Shown piece after piece: positions 54,308 through 62,592 of a DNA stretch of 64,000 nt. The translations under genes and the position numbers were made by a program. This DNA is from Harmothoe impar (taxonomy: Eukaryota; Annelida; Polychaeta; Phyllodocida; Polynoidae): the NCBI GenBank assembly GCA_947462335.1, contig OX381720.1, forward strand, positions 64,811,946 to 64,875,945, given 5' to 3'. A model generated the notes under the pieces. The model did not search any database. It saw only the letters and a program-made list of their open reading frames with translations, and was not told where the DNA came from. Every line of letters starts with the position of its first letter. The first letter of the stretch is position 1.

Positions 54308-54580
54308 TTAACTTGAATTATACATATTCAAGAGATTTAGCTTACAAACTTAAGTAAAGAGAGATGGAATTTATCTAGCATAAACTACCTTGTGCACCAA
54401 CCATCACTCCATGTCATAAACCCACAGATAGGGTCTCTTTGTAGCAGGCCTTGCAGTCTGAATGTGCTGCAGTTGTAGTATATGTAACAACATTGCTGTA
54501 TTAAGGCTTTCATATTCACAAGTATTGACCCTTTCATGCCATGAAGTGTTTCTAATCCTCCTTATGGCTCTGTATTACAG

Positions 54581-54664
54581 CTTCTGGGACTCCACCTTCT
54601 CTGACAGCGGGATGTGCCGCCTCATGGACTCCCTGACTCACAACCAGGTGCTACAGACACTAGA
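54581..54664 (+). CDS. LRR exon 7 (type b)
   Basis: 84 bp, acceptor ctgtattacag, donor gtgagtgtgg, phase 2. Strand residues 3-4 are W and D (FWDST); the later variable residue is T (LQTL). The conserved body is unchanged from exons 3 and 5. Joined to exon 6 it reads ITKLSFWDST. Confidence 0.88.
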
Positions 54665-54679
54665 GTGAGTGTGGTTAAG

Positions 54680-55374
54680 TCACGTTTACATCTCAGGGAT
54701 TCCCCTCCTAATATAGGCGCATCATGCTAACTCACGTTTACATCTCAGGGATTTCCCTCCTAATGTAGGCGCATCATTCTAACTCATGTTTACATCTCAG
54801 GGATTCCCCTCCTAATGTAGGCACATCATGTTAACTCATGTTTACATCTCAGGGATTCCCCTCCTAATGTAGGCGCATCATGCTAACTCATGTTTACATC
54901 TCTTTCCCTCCTAATATAGGCGCATCATGCTAACTCATGTTTACATCTCAGGGATTCCCCTCCTAATATAGGCGCATCATGCTAACTCACGTTTACATCT
55001 CAGGGATTCCCTCCTAATGTAGGCGCATCATGCTAACTCACGTTTACAACTCAGGGATTCCCTCCTAATATAGGCGCATCATGCTAACTCACGTTTACAT
55101 CTCAGGGATTCCCTCCTAATATAGGCGCATCATGCTAACTCACATTTACATCTCAGGGATTCCCCACCTAATGTAGGCGCATCATGCTAACTCACATTTA
55201 CATCTCAGGGATTCCCCACCTAATGTAGGCGCATCATGCTAACTCACGTTTACATCTCAGGGATTCCCCTCCTAATGTAGGCGCATCATGCTAACTCACG
55301 TTTACATCTCAGGGATTCCCTCCTAATGTAGGCGCATCATGCTAACTCACGTTTACATCTCAGGAATGTTCCAT
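54680..55374 (+). repeat. 52-bp minisatellite (intron after exon 7), about 13 copies
   Basis: Same 52-bp family. Variants such as cctaatataggcgcatcatg and one copy missing part of the unit (tacatctctttccctcc) are frequent here. Confidence 0.95.
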
Positions 55375-55485
55375 GTCACTTACATAGATTAGCACAGACA
55401 GACGACATAAAGTGGTTCATTTACTTCACTTTACTTAAAAACAACTGCTTTCTGTTTTCCCTCTATTTGAACAATTCTTTTATGT

Positions 55486-55684
55486 GTAGGCCTACAGTGT
55501 TGTAGTAGGCCTATCATTGGTGTTTCTTTAGGCCTACTATGGGTGTTTCTATAGGCTTACTCATGGTTGTTTCTGTAGGCTTACTCATTGTTGTTTCTGT
55601 AGGCTTACTCATTGTTGTTTCTTTAGGCCTACACATAGTTGTTTCTGTAGGCCTACTCATGGTTGCAGTATTAGGCCTAGTCAT
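55486..55684. repeat. taggccta-rich short repeats, copy 3
   Basis: Paralogue of 51379-51534 with extra units (ttgtttctgtaggcttactc repeated). Its last bases, ggcctagtcat, are the left junction of the DIRS-type insertion. Confidence 0.6.
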
Positions 55685-55913
55685 TCATGGACACCCCCCC
55701 GGACAGACAAGAGGAGAGAGGATTAAAGAACAAATGTTTTAATTGGAGGAATATGCATTATACAATATAAATTTTTACCTGAGATTATATGAAGGTCAAA
55801 TGACATATTTTAGACCTGTATGTATTATAGGTAGACATGATTGAGTATAGGTCTTTTATAACCTTATAATAACATATGATAGGTGATATTAAACATAGAG
55901 TACATGATAATGC
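55685..55913 (-). repeat. split direct repeat B2 (element terminus)
   Basis: 229 bp, identical to B1 at 56171-56398 except for a run of seven rather than six c. It begins tcatggacacc on the + strand, directly after host ggcctagtcat. Confidence 0.92.
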
Positions 55914-55950
55914 TTATTATTTTACCTATTTGATAAGGTGTGGGTGGGTG

Positions 55951-56170
55951 GGAAAACCTGACCTCCTTGGAAGGCTTGTTGTGGTGGAGTGAGGAAGTAG
56001 GTCATAAAACAGGTGAGTGGTGGAGGCTTACATAAGGTGGGTCAGTATAACAGGTGTGGGAGTCACAGTAGGTAGGGTAGTGTGTTGGGGGAGGAATATA
56101 GTAGGTAGGATAATGTGATCTGCCCAGTGAGGGCCATGAATGACAAACCATGCGCGCATGGTCACCCCAT
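55951..56170 (-). repeat. split direct repeat A2
   Basis: 220 bp, identical to A1 at 61270-61490 except for one t. It abuts B1 at 56170/56171 (ggtcaccccat then tcatggacacc), which reproduces the head-to-tail junction of a circular intermediate. Confidence 0.92.
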
Positions 56171-56398
56171 TCATGGACACCCCCCGGACAGACAAGAGGA
56201 GAGAGGATTAAAGAACAAATGTTTTAATTGGAGGAATATGCATTATACAATATAAATTTTTACCTGAGATTATATGAAGGTCAAATGACATATTTTAGAC
56301 CTGTATGTATTATAGGTAGACATGATTGAGTATAGGTCTTTTATAACCTTATAATAACATATGATAGGTGATATTAAACATAGAGTACATGATAATGC
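56171..56398 (-). repeat. split direct repeat B1
   Basis: 228 bp, directly downstream (in element orientation) of the recombinase stop codon and adjoining A2. Confidence 0.92.
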
Positions 56399-56428
56399 CA
56401 AAAATACCAAGAGTTTTATATATTGCAT

Positions 56429-57454
56429 TTAAGCAGATTTTAGTGCATGAGAGAGTTTGGTAGCGATAGTCTTGGAGGCTGACTTTTGGACGTAGGCCCA
56501 TACCGCATCGGAGCGCCATGCGCCAAAGTCTTTAACCTCCTGGATGGATGCGCCGGCCTTGTGGGCGGTGTCGGCGGCCGTCTTCCTTAGCGAGTGAAGT
56601 CTGTTGAACATTGGCGGTGCATTTATCTTGTTGAGTACCCGGGCCCATTCCGCCGCCACGTATTCGGCCGTCACCGGGTTGCGGTCTGCGAACATTATCA
56701 TTGGGTCTGTAGGGTACCTGGTTGGTGCGAGTATCACGGCTGCCGCTAGTGCGGTCCAGGGGCACAGAAGTGGGTCCTTTGATTTGTCGAGATGTCGCGT
56801 TTGTGTCTGATTGTACTTTTGTGCGTTCTTCGCATGTCGGATTGTCACTGTTACGCCAGTACGGTGCAATGACACGTCGGCCCTCGTTAGGTGCAGCCTT
56901 GGGTCGAATGTGCCGGTTGATGGCACACATACCTCGGATCTCCTCATTGCGCCGTAGAACATGGTCAGCACCGCGGCCCGTACTACTGTGCCTGACTCGT
57001 TCCGCGGTATCTCCAGTACGGCAGCTTTGAAGGTTCGTAGGGGGACTGGGGGCCTTGGCCGGGGAACGTATGTGGACGTCCTGTCGATGCCTTCCAGTGC
57101 CTGTGTCACCCTTGGATGATACGTTTTCTCCGTTGGTACTCCCGCCAGCGTCAGGTGTTGTCGCATGTGGGATATTATGTTGCGGATGGTCGCGGGGCAT
57201 TTGTACTGCCGCGCTAGATACTCGATGTAGATGCATATGTGTGTGTGCGCTGGAGCCAGGTGGTCGATGCCCGTGTACCTGCAGAACCAGATGTAGGTCC
57301 GTGTTGCGGTGTCGTGGTTCCTGTTGGTCCCTTTCGCCCTTGCCTGGGTTTGCCGTCGGGTTGCCGCGAGCTGCAGTGATCGGAGTCCCGGATCTGGATC
57401 GTAGAAAAGGAAATACCAGGTTAAAGGCATCTTCACTTGGATATACAAATACAA
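56429..57454 (-). CDS. tyrosine recombinase of the DIRS-type element
   Basis: 341 residues. The SAM-like N-terminal part is at about 40-110 (NRNHDTATRTYIWFCRYTGI). The catalytic domain has Arg in AMRRSE (171-172), the beta-strand Lys in RHAKN (209), the box HSLR (His287, Arg290), Trp313 in GAWRSD in place of the second His, and the nucleophile Tyr321 in WAYV. All expected active-site residues are present. It would integrate the circular cDNA of the element without target duplication by an integrase. The first Met shown may not be the true start: the frame overlaps the RNase H frame, and in this family the recombinase is often a separate or overlapping ORF. C-terminal residues after Tyr are short and basic. 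Confidence 0.9.
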   Translation of the reverse strand: MYLYIQVKMPLTWYFLFYDPDPGLRSLQLAATRRQTQARAKGTNRNHDTATRTYIWFCRYTGIDHLAPAHTHICIYIEYLARQYKCPATIRNIISHMRQHLTLAGVPTEKTYHPRVTQALEGIDRTSTYVPRPRPPVPLRTFKAAVLEIPRNESGTVVRAAVLTMFYGAMRRSEVCVPSTGTFDPRLHLTRADVSLHRTGVTVTIRHAKNAQKYNQTQTRHLDKSKDPLLCPWTALAAAVILAPTRYPTDPMIMFADRNPVTAEYVAAEWARVLNKINAPPMFNRLHSLRKTAADTAHKAGASIQEVKDFGAWRSDAVWAYVQKSASKTIATKLSHALKSA

Positions 57455-58037
57455 GGTTATGTGTTGTGAAGTCCTTCATGGCCCTTTCATAATAAAAGTC
57501 TGAGAGATGGGCTCGGCTAAGATTGTCTGGGACTACATTTTCGATGCCTGGGATATGCTGAATGTCACTTCTAACTGTTGCACCGCCTGTACCATCCACA
57601 CGGCCCGTGCGGCCGTTTTGGAATACTGCGACTGCGGCTTGGTTGTCGCAGAGTACTATGATATGCCCGCCTTTGTCGGAGTCGTCGAGGAACGTATGTA
57701 ACGCGACAACCGCATTGACGGCCTCGAGTTCGTTGATGTCGGCAGCACCGTCCTTGATGGGGGCGACTTGTCGGTAATAGGCGCGCTTGCCGTCGGTGCC
57801 GCCGATCCCCGACAGACAGGCATCGACCTCGAGTGTCTTTGTCGGTTTGGCTGCCGGGATGAGTGCTACCCCGTTCCATTCGGTGGCAAACTCCATGAAC
57901 CATCGCAGGTCGGCGCGCATGTGTTCATTGATGAGTATATGTTCGGTTCTCATGCCCCTTAGTGCCTCTAGTAGTCTAGATATGAACAGCCGCGCCAGTT
58001 TAATGCATCTTCCGATGTGTACTAGTTGACCCACCAA
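57452..58037 (-). CDS. RT thumb/RNase H domain of the DIRS-type element
   Basis: About 195 meaningful residues of a longer open frame. It begins with the RT C-terminal segment (VGQLVHIGRC...ARLFISRLLEALRG) and goes on to RNase H: Asp72 in LEVDACLSG, Glu103/105 in NELEAVNAV, Asp131 in VLCDNQAAV and Asp171 in VVPDNLSRAH. The stretch between Asp131 and HIPGIEN is shorter than I would expect, so a small deletion is possible. It lies in a different frame from the RT upstream; the change occurs near 58060-58070, where a single extra base accounts for it. Past 57452 the frame stays open to 56532 but is only the recombinase gene read out of frame. Confidence 0.8.
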
Positions 58038-60741
58038 CGATTCCAGTTGTTTTCTCGTAAGGTACTGTTCGTAGTTTTACGGTGTGTATGACTTCGCAAA
58101 GCTTTTCGCGGGGCACTGACATGGTCATATCGGCTGCTGAAAACTTAACACCTAGCCATACAACAGCTTGTACCGGGTACTGTCTTTTTTCCTCGGCTTC
58201 CGGGAGGCCGAGTTCTTTGAGGAGGTCGGTGACCATGCTCATGTCGCGGTCCGCGGTCACCTTGTCTGGTGATATGAAGACGATGTCGTCGAGGTACATT
58301 TCCGCCGTGACTCCACTATCCGCTAGTATGGCCACAATCGCGTTTGCGACGCGTTGCATGTGTAGGCTGCTGCAACGTGCCCCGAATGGCATTGCCGTCT
58401 CCATGTAATATAGGCCCCCCCATTTTATGCACTGCAGTGGCAAGTCTAATATGTCAGAGTTAAAGTTTTTGTACGCCCTCGAGATGTCCACCGAGCCCAT
58501 GTATGCGCCGGTACCGACTCTTTTCATGTGTGCGGCTAGTCGGTCGGTGGTGGGGAGTGTGTGGTCTACTATGTGACCGTTGAGGTTATTTTTAATGACA
58601 TACGCATTGATGGATGTCTCGGGTGGGAACGTGAGGTCAGATATGAGGCGTCGTGCGTCGGACGTCTTTTTGGGGCGGGACATGAGCGGTGCGACATGGC
58701 ACCACTCGTCGAACGGGGGGTCCTTGAAGGGCCCCATGAGGCCACCCAAGCCGACCTCGCTGTTTATACAGTCTGATACTTTATCAGAGTAGTTTGTGGC
58801 ACTGGGGTGGTTGTCTACCTTTGTTGTGTCGCTAACCGGGCCTAGGTAGCCCAGTGGGAAACCATACTTTATCATATCCAAGAGGAGTGGGTCCCTGTGT
58901 GATAGGTACTTCTCCCAGACGGATATGTTGAGGGAAGTGGGAAGCACTAGTCTGGATACCATGTGGTTGGGAAGCCCTGTGGCCCTCACTACATCATATA
59001 TTTTTGCATATTGTGCTGTTTTGTTGTCACTGGTAGCACTTTGAGCAAAGCTAGGCCAGAGTGTCTTTCTGTATTCTGAGAGTACAGAGGGGGCTATGTC
59101 TATGTCTATATGCTCATGGTTCCCTTCGGCTATTTGTCTGACCCTATCAAAATACATGGGGAGGCTCTGTAGGTTGGCAGTGTATGCATGCTTACCAGTG
59201 TCAGTGTTGACCGAGTCAGCTGATTGACCGAGGTACCCTTCCCCGATCGATTCTGCCGGAGATTTTCCATAATATATCGTTTGTGGGTATGTGAGTGTTG
59301 GTTCTTCACCGCTGGTGTCATTTTTAGCGCTTCTGGGTGCAGGGGCGCTAAAATAGCGGTCCTTTTCGCTATAATTCGCATTGTTTACCTCTCGTACGGG
59401 GTCGGTGTGGGCGCTGCCATGTTGATGTTTGAAGTCTCGTCTGCTCTCGCCGTTCGCGAGAGGGTGCGAGATTCGGGAATTTTTGTTGTTTTGACCATTT
59501 TCGGCGTGCGGACGAGTCGATATCTCCGGATCTACTTCGTTTTCAGGGTTGGGACCAGCGCCATTTTCTTTATTTTTTAATTCTAGGCCGAAAACATGTG
59601 CTGGGGGGGTGGAATGGTGGCTATTTAGTTCAATTTGAGCACTTTTATCGAATCGAATCGATGCGAGTTGGTGGCGGCCATGTTGGATTTCGTCTTCTCG
59701 TCTTCTCTCGGCTGGCGCGAGAGGGCGTGAGAGAGCCGCGGATCCCGGGGATCGGTTATTATTCAAAATGTCGCAATGTTTTCCGCCCTGTGCGGACGCT
59801 TGGTTTAAGTCCGCAATGTCGTGTTTTTGTCCGGTTTGGGGGATGTTGTTGTCCGGGGGGATCCCTACCATCTCCCTTGGTGCAGGAAACCGCCTTCCAC
59901 ATTTTTTGGGGGATTGTTGTGGGTGGTTCTGGGTGGGTGGTGGGTGGTACTGGGTGTTCATAGGCCTACCTCCCATGGCTGCTACAGCATTGTTACAGTT
60001 GGTGAGGTTATGGTGAGATAGCCATTTCCCAGATATACTATTGCAGTGGGAGCATATGTGGTACACCTTTTTGTCTCCCTCCCCATGGTCTGATGCATGA
60101 ATGCAGCCCTTGGTGGAGTTAAAGTCTCTGCAGGTAGTGACCCGGCCATGGGGCATACTATATGCTCCCTTGGTCTGGCTGGGGTGGTTGCCATGGTTAC
60201 GCGAGGGAGGTACGGAGGTAGAGGTGCGATAGTCCCTCTCCACATTTCCTGACAAACCGAGGGACCTGACATTATGTATGGCTTGTTTGTTGGGCCAACT
60301 GAATTTATCCCTCTCTATGAGATCAAACACCTTCTGTGAATATGTCATGATTTTTTCCCATGATCTCCCACTTAGTCGGTCGGACATGATGTCATGTAGA
60401 TGGCTCAGGATGAAGGGGTTGTTTTCCTGGTCCTCTCTTTTGTCATCCTCTAAGAGGGCTACAATAGCGGTCATGTATTCAAGTTCTGAGAGTTTATGCC
60501 TATTATCTAGCCTTTGCTTGATGGTGGGGGCACCAGGCCTTTCCACGTACATATAGGGTTTCATAATGGGATTTCTTATGAGTGGGTCATGTGCATGACT
60601 TCCCCTACCTGTCGTGAGAATGGCTGCCATGACCTCCCGTTTGAGCTCGTCGTCGATGAAGCCATCGTAGTTCTGACTCCGTCGTAGATTCCTGGGGGAT
60701 GGGATCCTCCTGTGTGGTGTGGGTACCTCCTCCAGTGACAT
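58000..60741 (-). CDS. Gag-RT polyprotein part of the DIRS-type element
   Basis: 913 residues from the first Met; the frame is open further upstream to about 60,985. Residues 1-240 are Gag-like, with a helical part and a zinc-binding motif (Cys204, Cys213, His228, Cys230, Cys233) of the kind found in DIRS/Ngaro Gag. A polar, low-complexity stretch fills about 250-500. The RT lies at about 640-900: ARRLISDLTFPPETSINAYV, catalytic Asp752 in SVDISRAY, AMPFGARCSS and YLDD at 816-819. The frame stops shortly after the RT palm, because RNase H continues in another frame (frameshift near 58065). Codon use and GC are higher than in the flanking introns, fitting a recent mobile insert. Confidence 0.88.
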   Translation of the reverse strand: MSLEEVPTPHRRIPSPRNLRRSQNYDGFIDDELKREVMAAILTTGRGSHAHDPLIRNPIMKPYMYVERPGAPTIKQRLDNRHKLSELEYMTAIVALLEDDKREDQENNPFILSHLHDIMSDRLSGRSWEKIMTYSQKVFDLIERDKFSWPNKQAIHNVRSLGLSGNVERDYRTSTSVPPSRNHGNHPSQTKGAYSMPHGRVTTCRDFNSTKGCIHASDHGEGDKKVYHICSHCNSISGKWLSHHNLTNCNNAVAAMGGRPMNTQYHPPPTQNHPQQSPKKCGRRFPAPREMVGIPPDNNIPQTGQKHDIADLNQASAQGGKHCDILNNNRSPGSAALSRPLAPAERRREDEIQHGRHQLASIRFDKSAQIELNSHHSTPPAHVFGLELKNKENGAGPNPENEVDPEISTRPHAENGQNNKNSRISHPLANGESRRDFKHQHGSAHTDPVREVNNANYSEKDRYFSAPAPRSAKNDTSGEEPTLTYPQTIYYGKSPAESIGEGYLGQSADSVNTDTGKHAYTANLQSLPMYFDRVRQIAEGNHEHIDIDIAPSVLSEYRKTLWPSFAQSATSDNKTAQYAKIYDVVRATGLPNHMVSRLVLPTSLNISVWEKYLSHRDPLLLDMIKYGFPLGYLGPVSDTTKVDNHPSATNYSDKVSDCINSEVGLGGLMGPFKDPPFDEWCHVAPLMSRPKKTSDARRLISDLTFPPETSINAYVIKNNLNGHIVDHTLPTTDRLAAHMKRVGTGAYMGSVDISRAYKNFNSDILDLPLQCIKWGGLYYMETAMPFGARCSSLHMQRVANAIVAILADSGVTAEMYLDDIVFISPDKVTADRDMSMVTDLLKELGLPEAEEKRQYPVQAVVWLGVKFSAADMTMSVPREKLCEVIHTVKLRTVPYEKTTGIVGGSTSTHRKMH

Positions 60742-61214
60742 GGATCTCCTGCTCCTGGGCTCCCTGTAGGTACTCCTCCGGTGCCGGCCCTCTCGCCGGG
60801 GTGGGGTGTCCTCGCGTCGGGGTGGGGTGTCCTCCTGCCGGGGTGGTGTGACCTCGCGCCGGGGTCTCCTCTGCTTTTCCCTGGACCTCCTGGGGGTCCG
60901 GGGGGGGTCCTCTCCTCCTGCTCCTCCTCGTCCGACGATGGTGCCCTGGGCTTCTTCTTCTTCAGGATGGGCTTCCTTGGAGGTTCAATGCTTTTGGATA
61001 TAATCAGGTCTAGCTTGATGCTTATATCCTTTATATCACCCTCCAGTGCTGTGACTCTGGCCTCTGTAGTGTTGGGAGTGGGGTCCACCTCGGGGGCCAC
61101 CTCCTCCTGGTCAGTCTCATCATCAGCCTCATACTCCTTAGCCTTCAGTTTGCTCACCCTGGCAGACCTTCTAGGGGCCTTCTTCTTGGGTATCTCCTTC
61201 TTCTTTGGTGGCAT
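60576..61214 (-). CDS. ORF1 (Gag N-terminal part) of the DIRS-type element
   Basis: 212 residues beginning MPPKKKEIPKKKAPRRSARV. A very basic N-terminus is followed by an acidic patch (YEADDETDQEE), a short coiled-coil-like stretch (TEARVTALEGDIKDISIKLD) and then Pro/Gly/His-rich low-complexity sequence. It overlaps the next frame by about 400 bp. In that overlap both frames are open and rich in short repeats (rc of ggggtgtcctcgcgtcgg). The natural Gag probably joins this N-terminus to the 913-residue frame, by programmed frameshift or because this copy carries an indel. An eight-c run near 60900 is a candidate site. Confidence 0.7.
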   Translation of the reverse strand: MPPKKKEIPKKKAPRRSARVSKLKAKEYEADDETDQEEVAPEVDPTPNTTEARVTALEGDIKDISIKLDLIISKSIEPPRKPILKKKKPRAPSSDEEEQEERTPPGPPGGPGKSRGDPGARSHHPGRRTPHPDARTPHPGERAGTGGVPTGSPGAGDPCHWRRYPHHTGGSHPPGIYDGVRTTMASSTTSSNGRSWQPFSRQVGEVMHMTHS

Positions 61215-61269
61215 GGTGGATAGATCTATGGGGTAGATCTATAGTGGTAGGTCCAGTGGTAGCTCCAGT

Positions 61270-61490
61270 GGAAAACCTGACCTCCTTGGAAGGCTTGTTG
61301 TGGTGGAGTGAGGAAGTAGGTCATAAAACAGGTGAGTGGTGGAGGCTTACATAAGGTGGGTCAGTATAACAGGTGTGGGAGTCACAGTAGGTAGGGTAGT
61401 GTGTTGGGGGAGGAATATAGTAGGTAGGATAATGTGATCTGCCCAGTGAGGGCCATGAATGACAAACCATGCGCGCATTGGTCACCCCAT
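61270..61490 (-). repeat. split direct repeat A1 (element terminus)
   Basis: 221 bp, upstream of ORF1 in element orientation, matching A2. Ends ggtcaccccat on the + strand, followed at once by host gtagaaacc. Confidence 0.92.
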
Positions 61491-61539
61491 GTAGAAACCT
61501 GTGTACCACCAATACACTGTTCTGTTCTCTGTGTTTCAG

Positions 61540-61623
61540 CTTCATGAACAGCAGTCTAACAGACACATCAATCCCCGCTCTCTGTGACTTTGTGACAAAG
61601 AATAAACGTATCACAAAACTAAG
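61540..61623 (+). CDS. LRR exon 8 (type a)
   Basis: 84 bp between tctgtgtttcag and gtaaggggc, phase 2. Strand residues 3-4 are M and N (FMNSS) in place of SC or GC in exons 4 and 6; the remaining body is identical to exon 6 at the protein level. It lies 49 bases past the right end of the DIRS-type insertion, so its acceptor region is intact. Joined to exon 7 it reads LQTLDFMNSS. Confidence 0.88.
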
Positions 61624-61903
61624 GTAAGGGGCAACTTGAAATATTTACATTTTAGAAATTTATCTTACAAACATAAGTAAAGACAGATGACAAAAGTCCA
61701 GTATTACTTAACTGGTGCACCAACCATCACTCCATGCCATAAACCCACAGATAGGGTCTTCTTGTAGCAGGCCTTGCAGTCTGAATATGCTGCAGTTGTA
61801 GTATATGTAACAACATTGCTGTATTAAGGCTTTCATATTCACAAGTATTGAACCTTTCATGACATGAAGTGTTTCTAATCCTCCGTATGGTTCTGTATTA
61901 CAG

Positions 61904-61987
61904 CTTCCCCTGGTCCACCTTCTCTGACAGCGGGATGTGCCGCCTCATGGCCTCCCTGACTCACAACCAGGTGCTACAGGAACTACA
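61904..61987 (+). CDS. LRR exon 9 (type b)
   Basis: 84 bp, acceptor ctgtattacag, donor gtgagtgtgg, phase 2. Strand residues 3-4 are P and W (FPWST), the later variable residue is E (LQEL) and the split codon gives H instead of D. One body change (D to A in LMASL) is unique to this copy. Separated from exon 8 by exactly 280 bases. Confidence 0.88.
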
Positions 61988-62002
61988 GTGAGTGTGGTTA
62001 AG

Positions 62003-62592
62003 TCACGTTTACATCTCAGGGATTCCCCCCCTAATGTAGGCGCATCATGCTAACTCACGTTTACATCTCAGGGATTCCCCTCCTAATGTAGGCGCATCAT
62101 GCTAACTCACGTTTACATTTCAAGGATTTCCCACCTAATATAGGCGCATCATGCTAACTCACGTTTACATCTCAGGGATTCCCCTCCTAATGTAGGCGCA
62201 TCATGCTAACTCACGTTTACATCTCAGGGATTCCCCTCCTAATGTAGGCGCATCATGCTAACTCACGTTTACATCTCAGGGATTCCCCTCCTAATGTAGG
62301 CGCATCATGCTAACTCACGTTTACATCTCAGGGATTCCCCTCCTAATGTAGGCGCATCATGCTAACTCACGTTTACATCTTAGGGATTCCCCTCCTAATA
62401 TAGGCGCATCATGCTAACTCACGTTTACATCTCAGGGATTCCCCTCCTAATGTAGGCGCATCATGCTAACTCACGTTTACATCTCAGGGATTCCCCTCCT
62501 AATGTAGGCGCATCATGCTAACTCACGTTTACATCTCAGGGATTCCCCTCCTAATGTAGGCGCATCATGCTAACTCACCTTTACATCTCAGG
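62003..62592 (+). repeat. 52-bp minisatellite (intron after exon 9), about 11 copies
   Basis: Fourth copy of the 52-bp array at the same distance from its exon donor as the others. Units here are the most uniform of the four arrays. Confidence 0.95.

Larger units (their letters stand above)
55685..61490 (-). mobile_element. DIRS-superfamily (Ngaro/PAT-like) retrotransposon with split direct repeats
   Basis: A 5.8-kb element on the minus strand. The order in its own orientation is A1 (61490-61270), coding region (61214-56429), B1 (56398-56171), A2 (56170-55951), a 37-bp spacer and B2 (55913-55685). This A1-ORFs-B1-A2-B2 layout defines the split-direct-repeat YR retrotransposons. Coding regions are Gag-like, RT, RNase H and tyrosine recombinase. 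Paralogous introns supply the empty site cctagtcatgtagaaacc, so the insertion added the element plus one extra CAT. A and B copies are almost identical (one c-run length change; one t), so insertion is recent. One frameshift in RT/RNase H suggests this copy is non-autonomous. Confidence 0.93.

Noticed and set aside
53841..54311. Short plus-strand frames within the MITE
   Set aside because: They show no domain, and the inverted repeats and TTAA duplication explain the segment as a non-coding element.
56532..57452. C-terminal 300 residues of the RNase H frame as a separate protein domain
   Set aside because: It is the recombinase gene read in another frame; composition is low-complexity and basic with no conserved motif.
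56604..61236. Plus-strand frames opposite the DIRS-type element
   Set aside because: They are antisense shadows of well-supported minus-strand coding regions with catalytic motifs.
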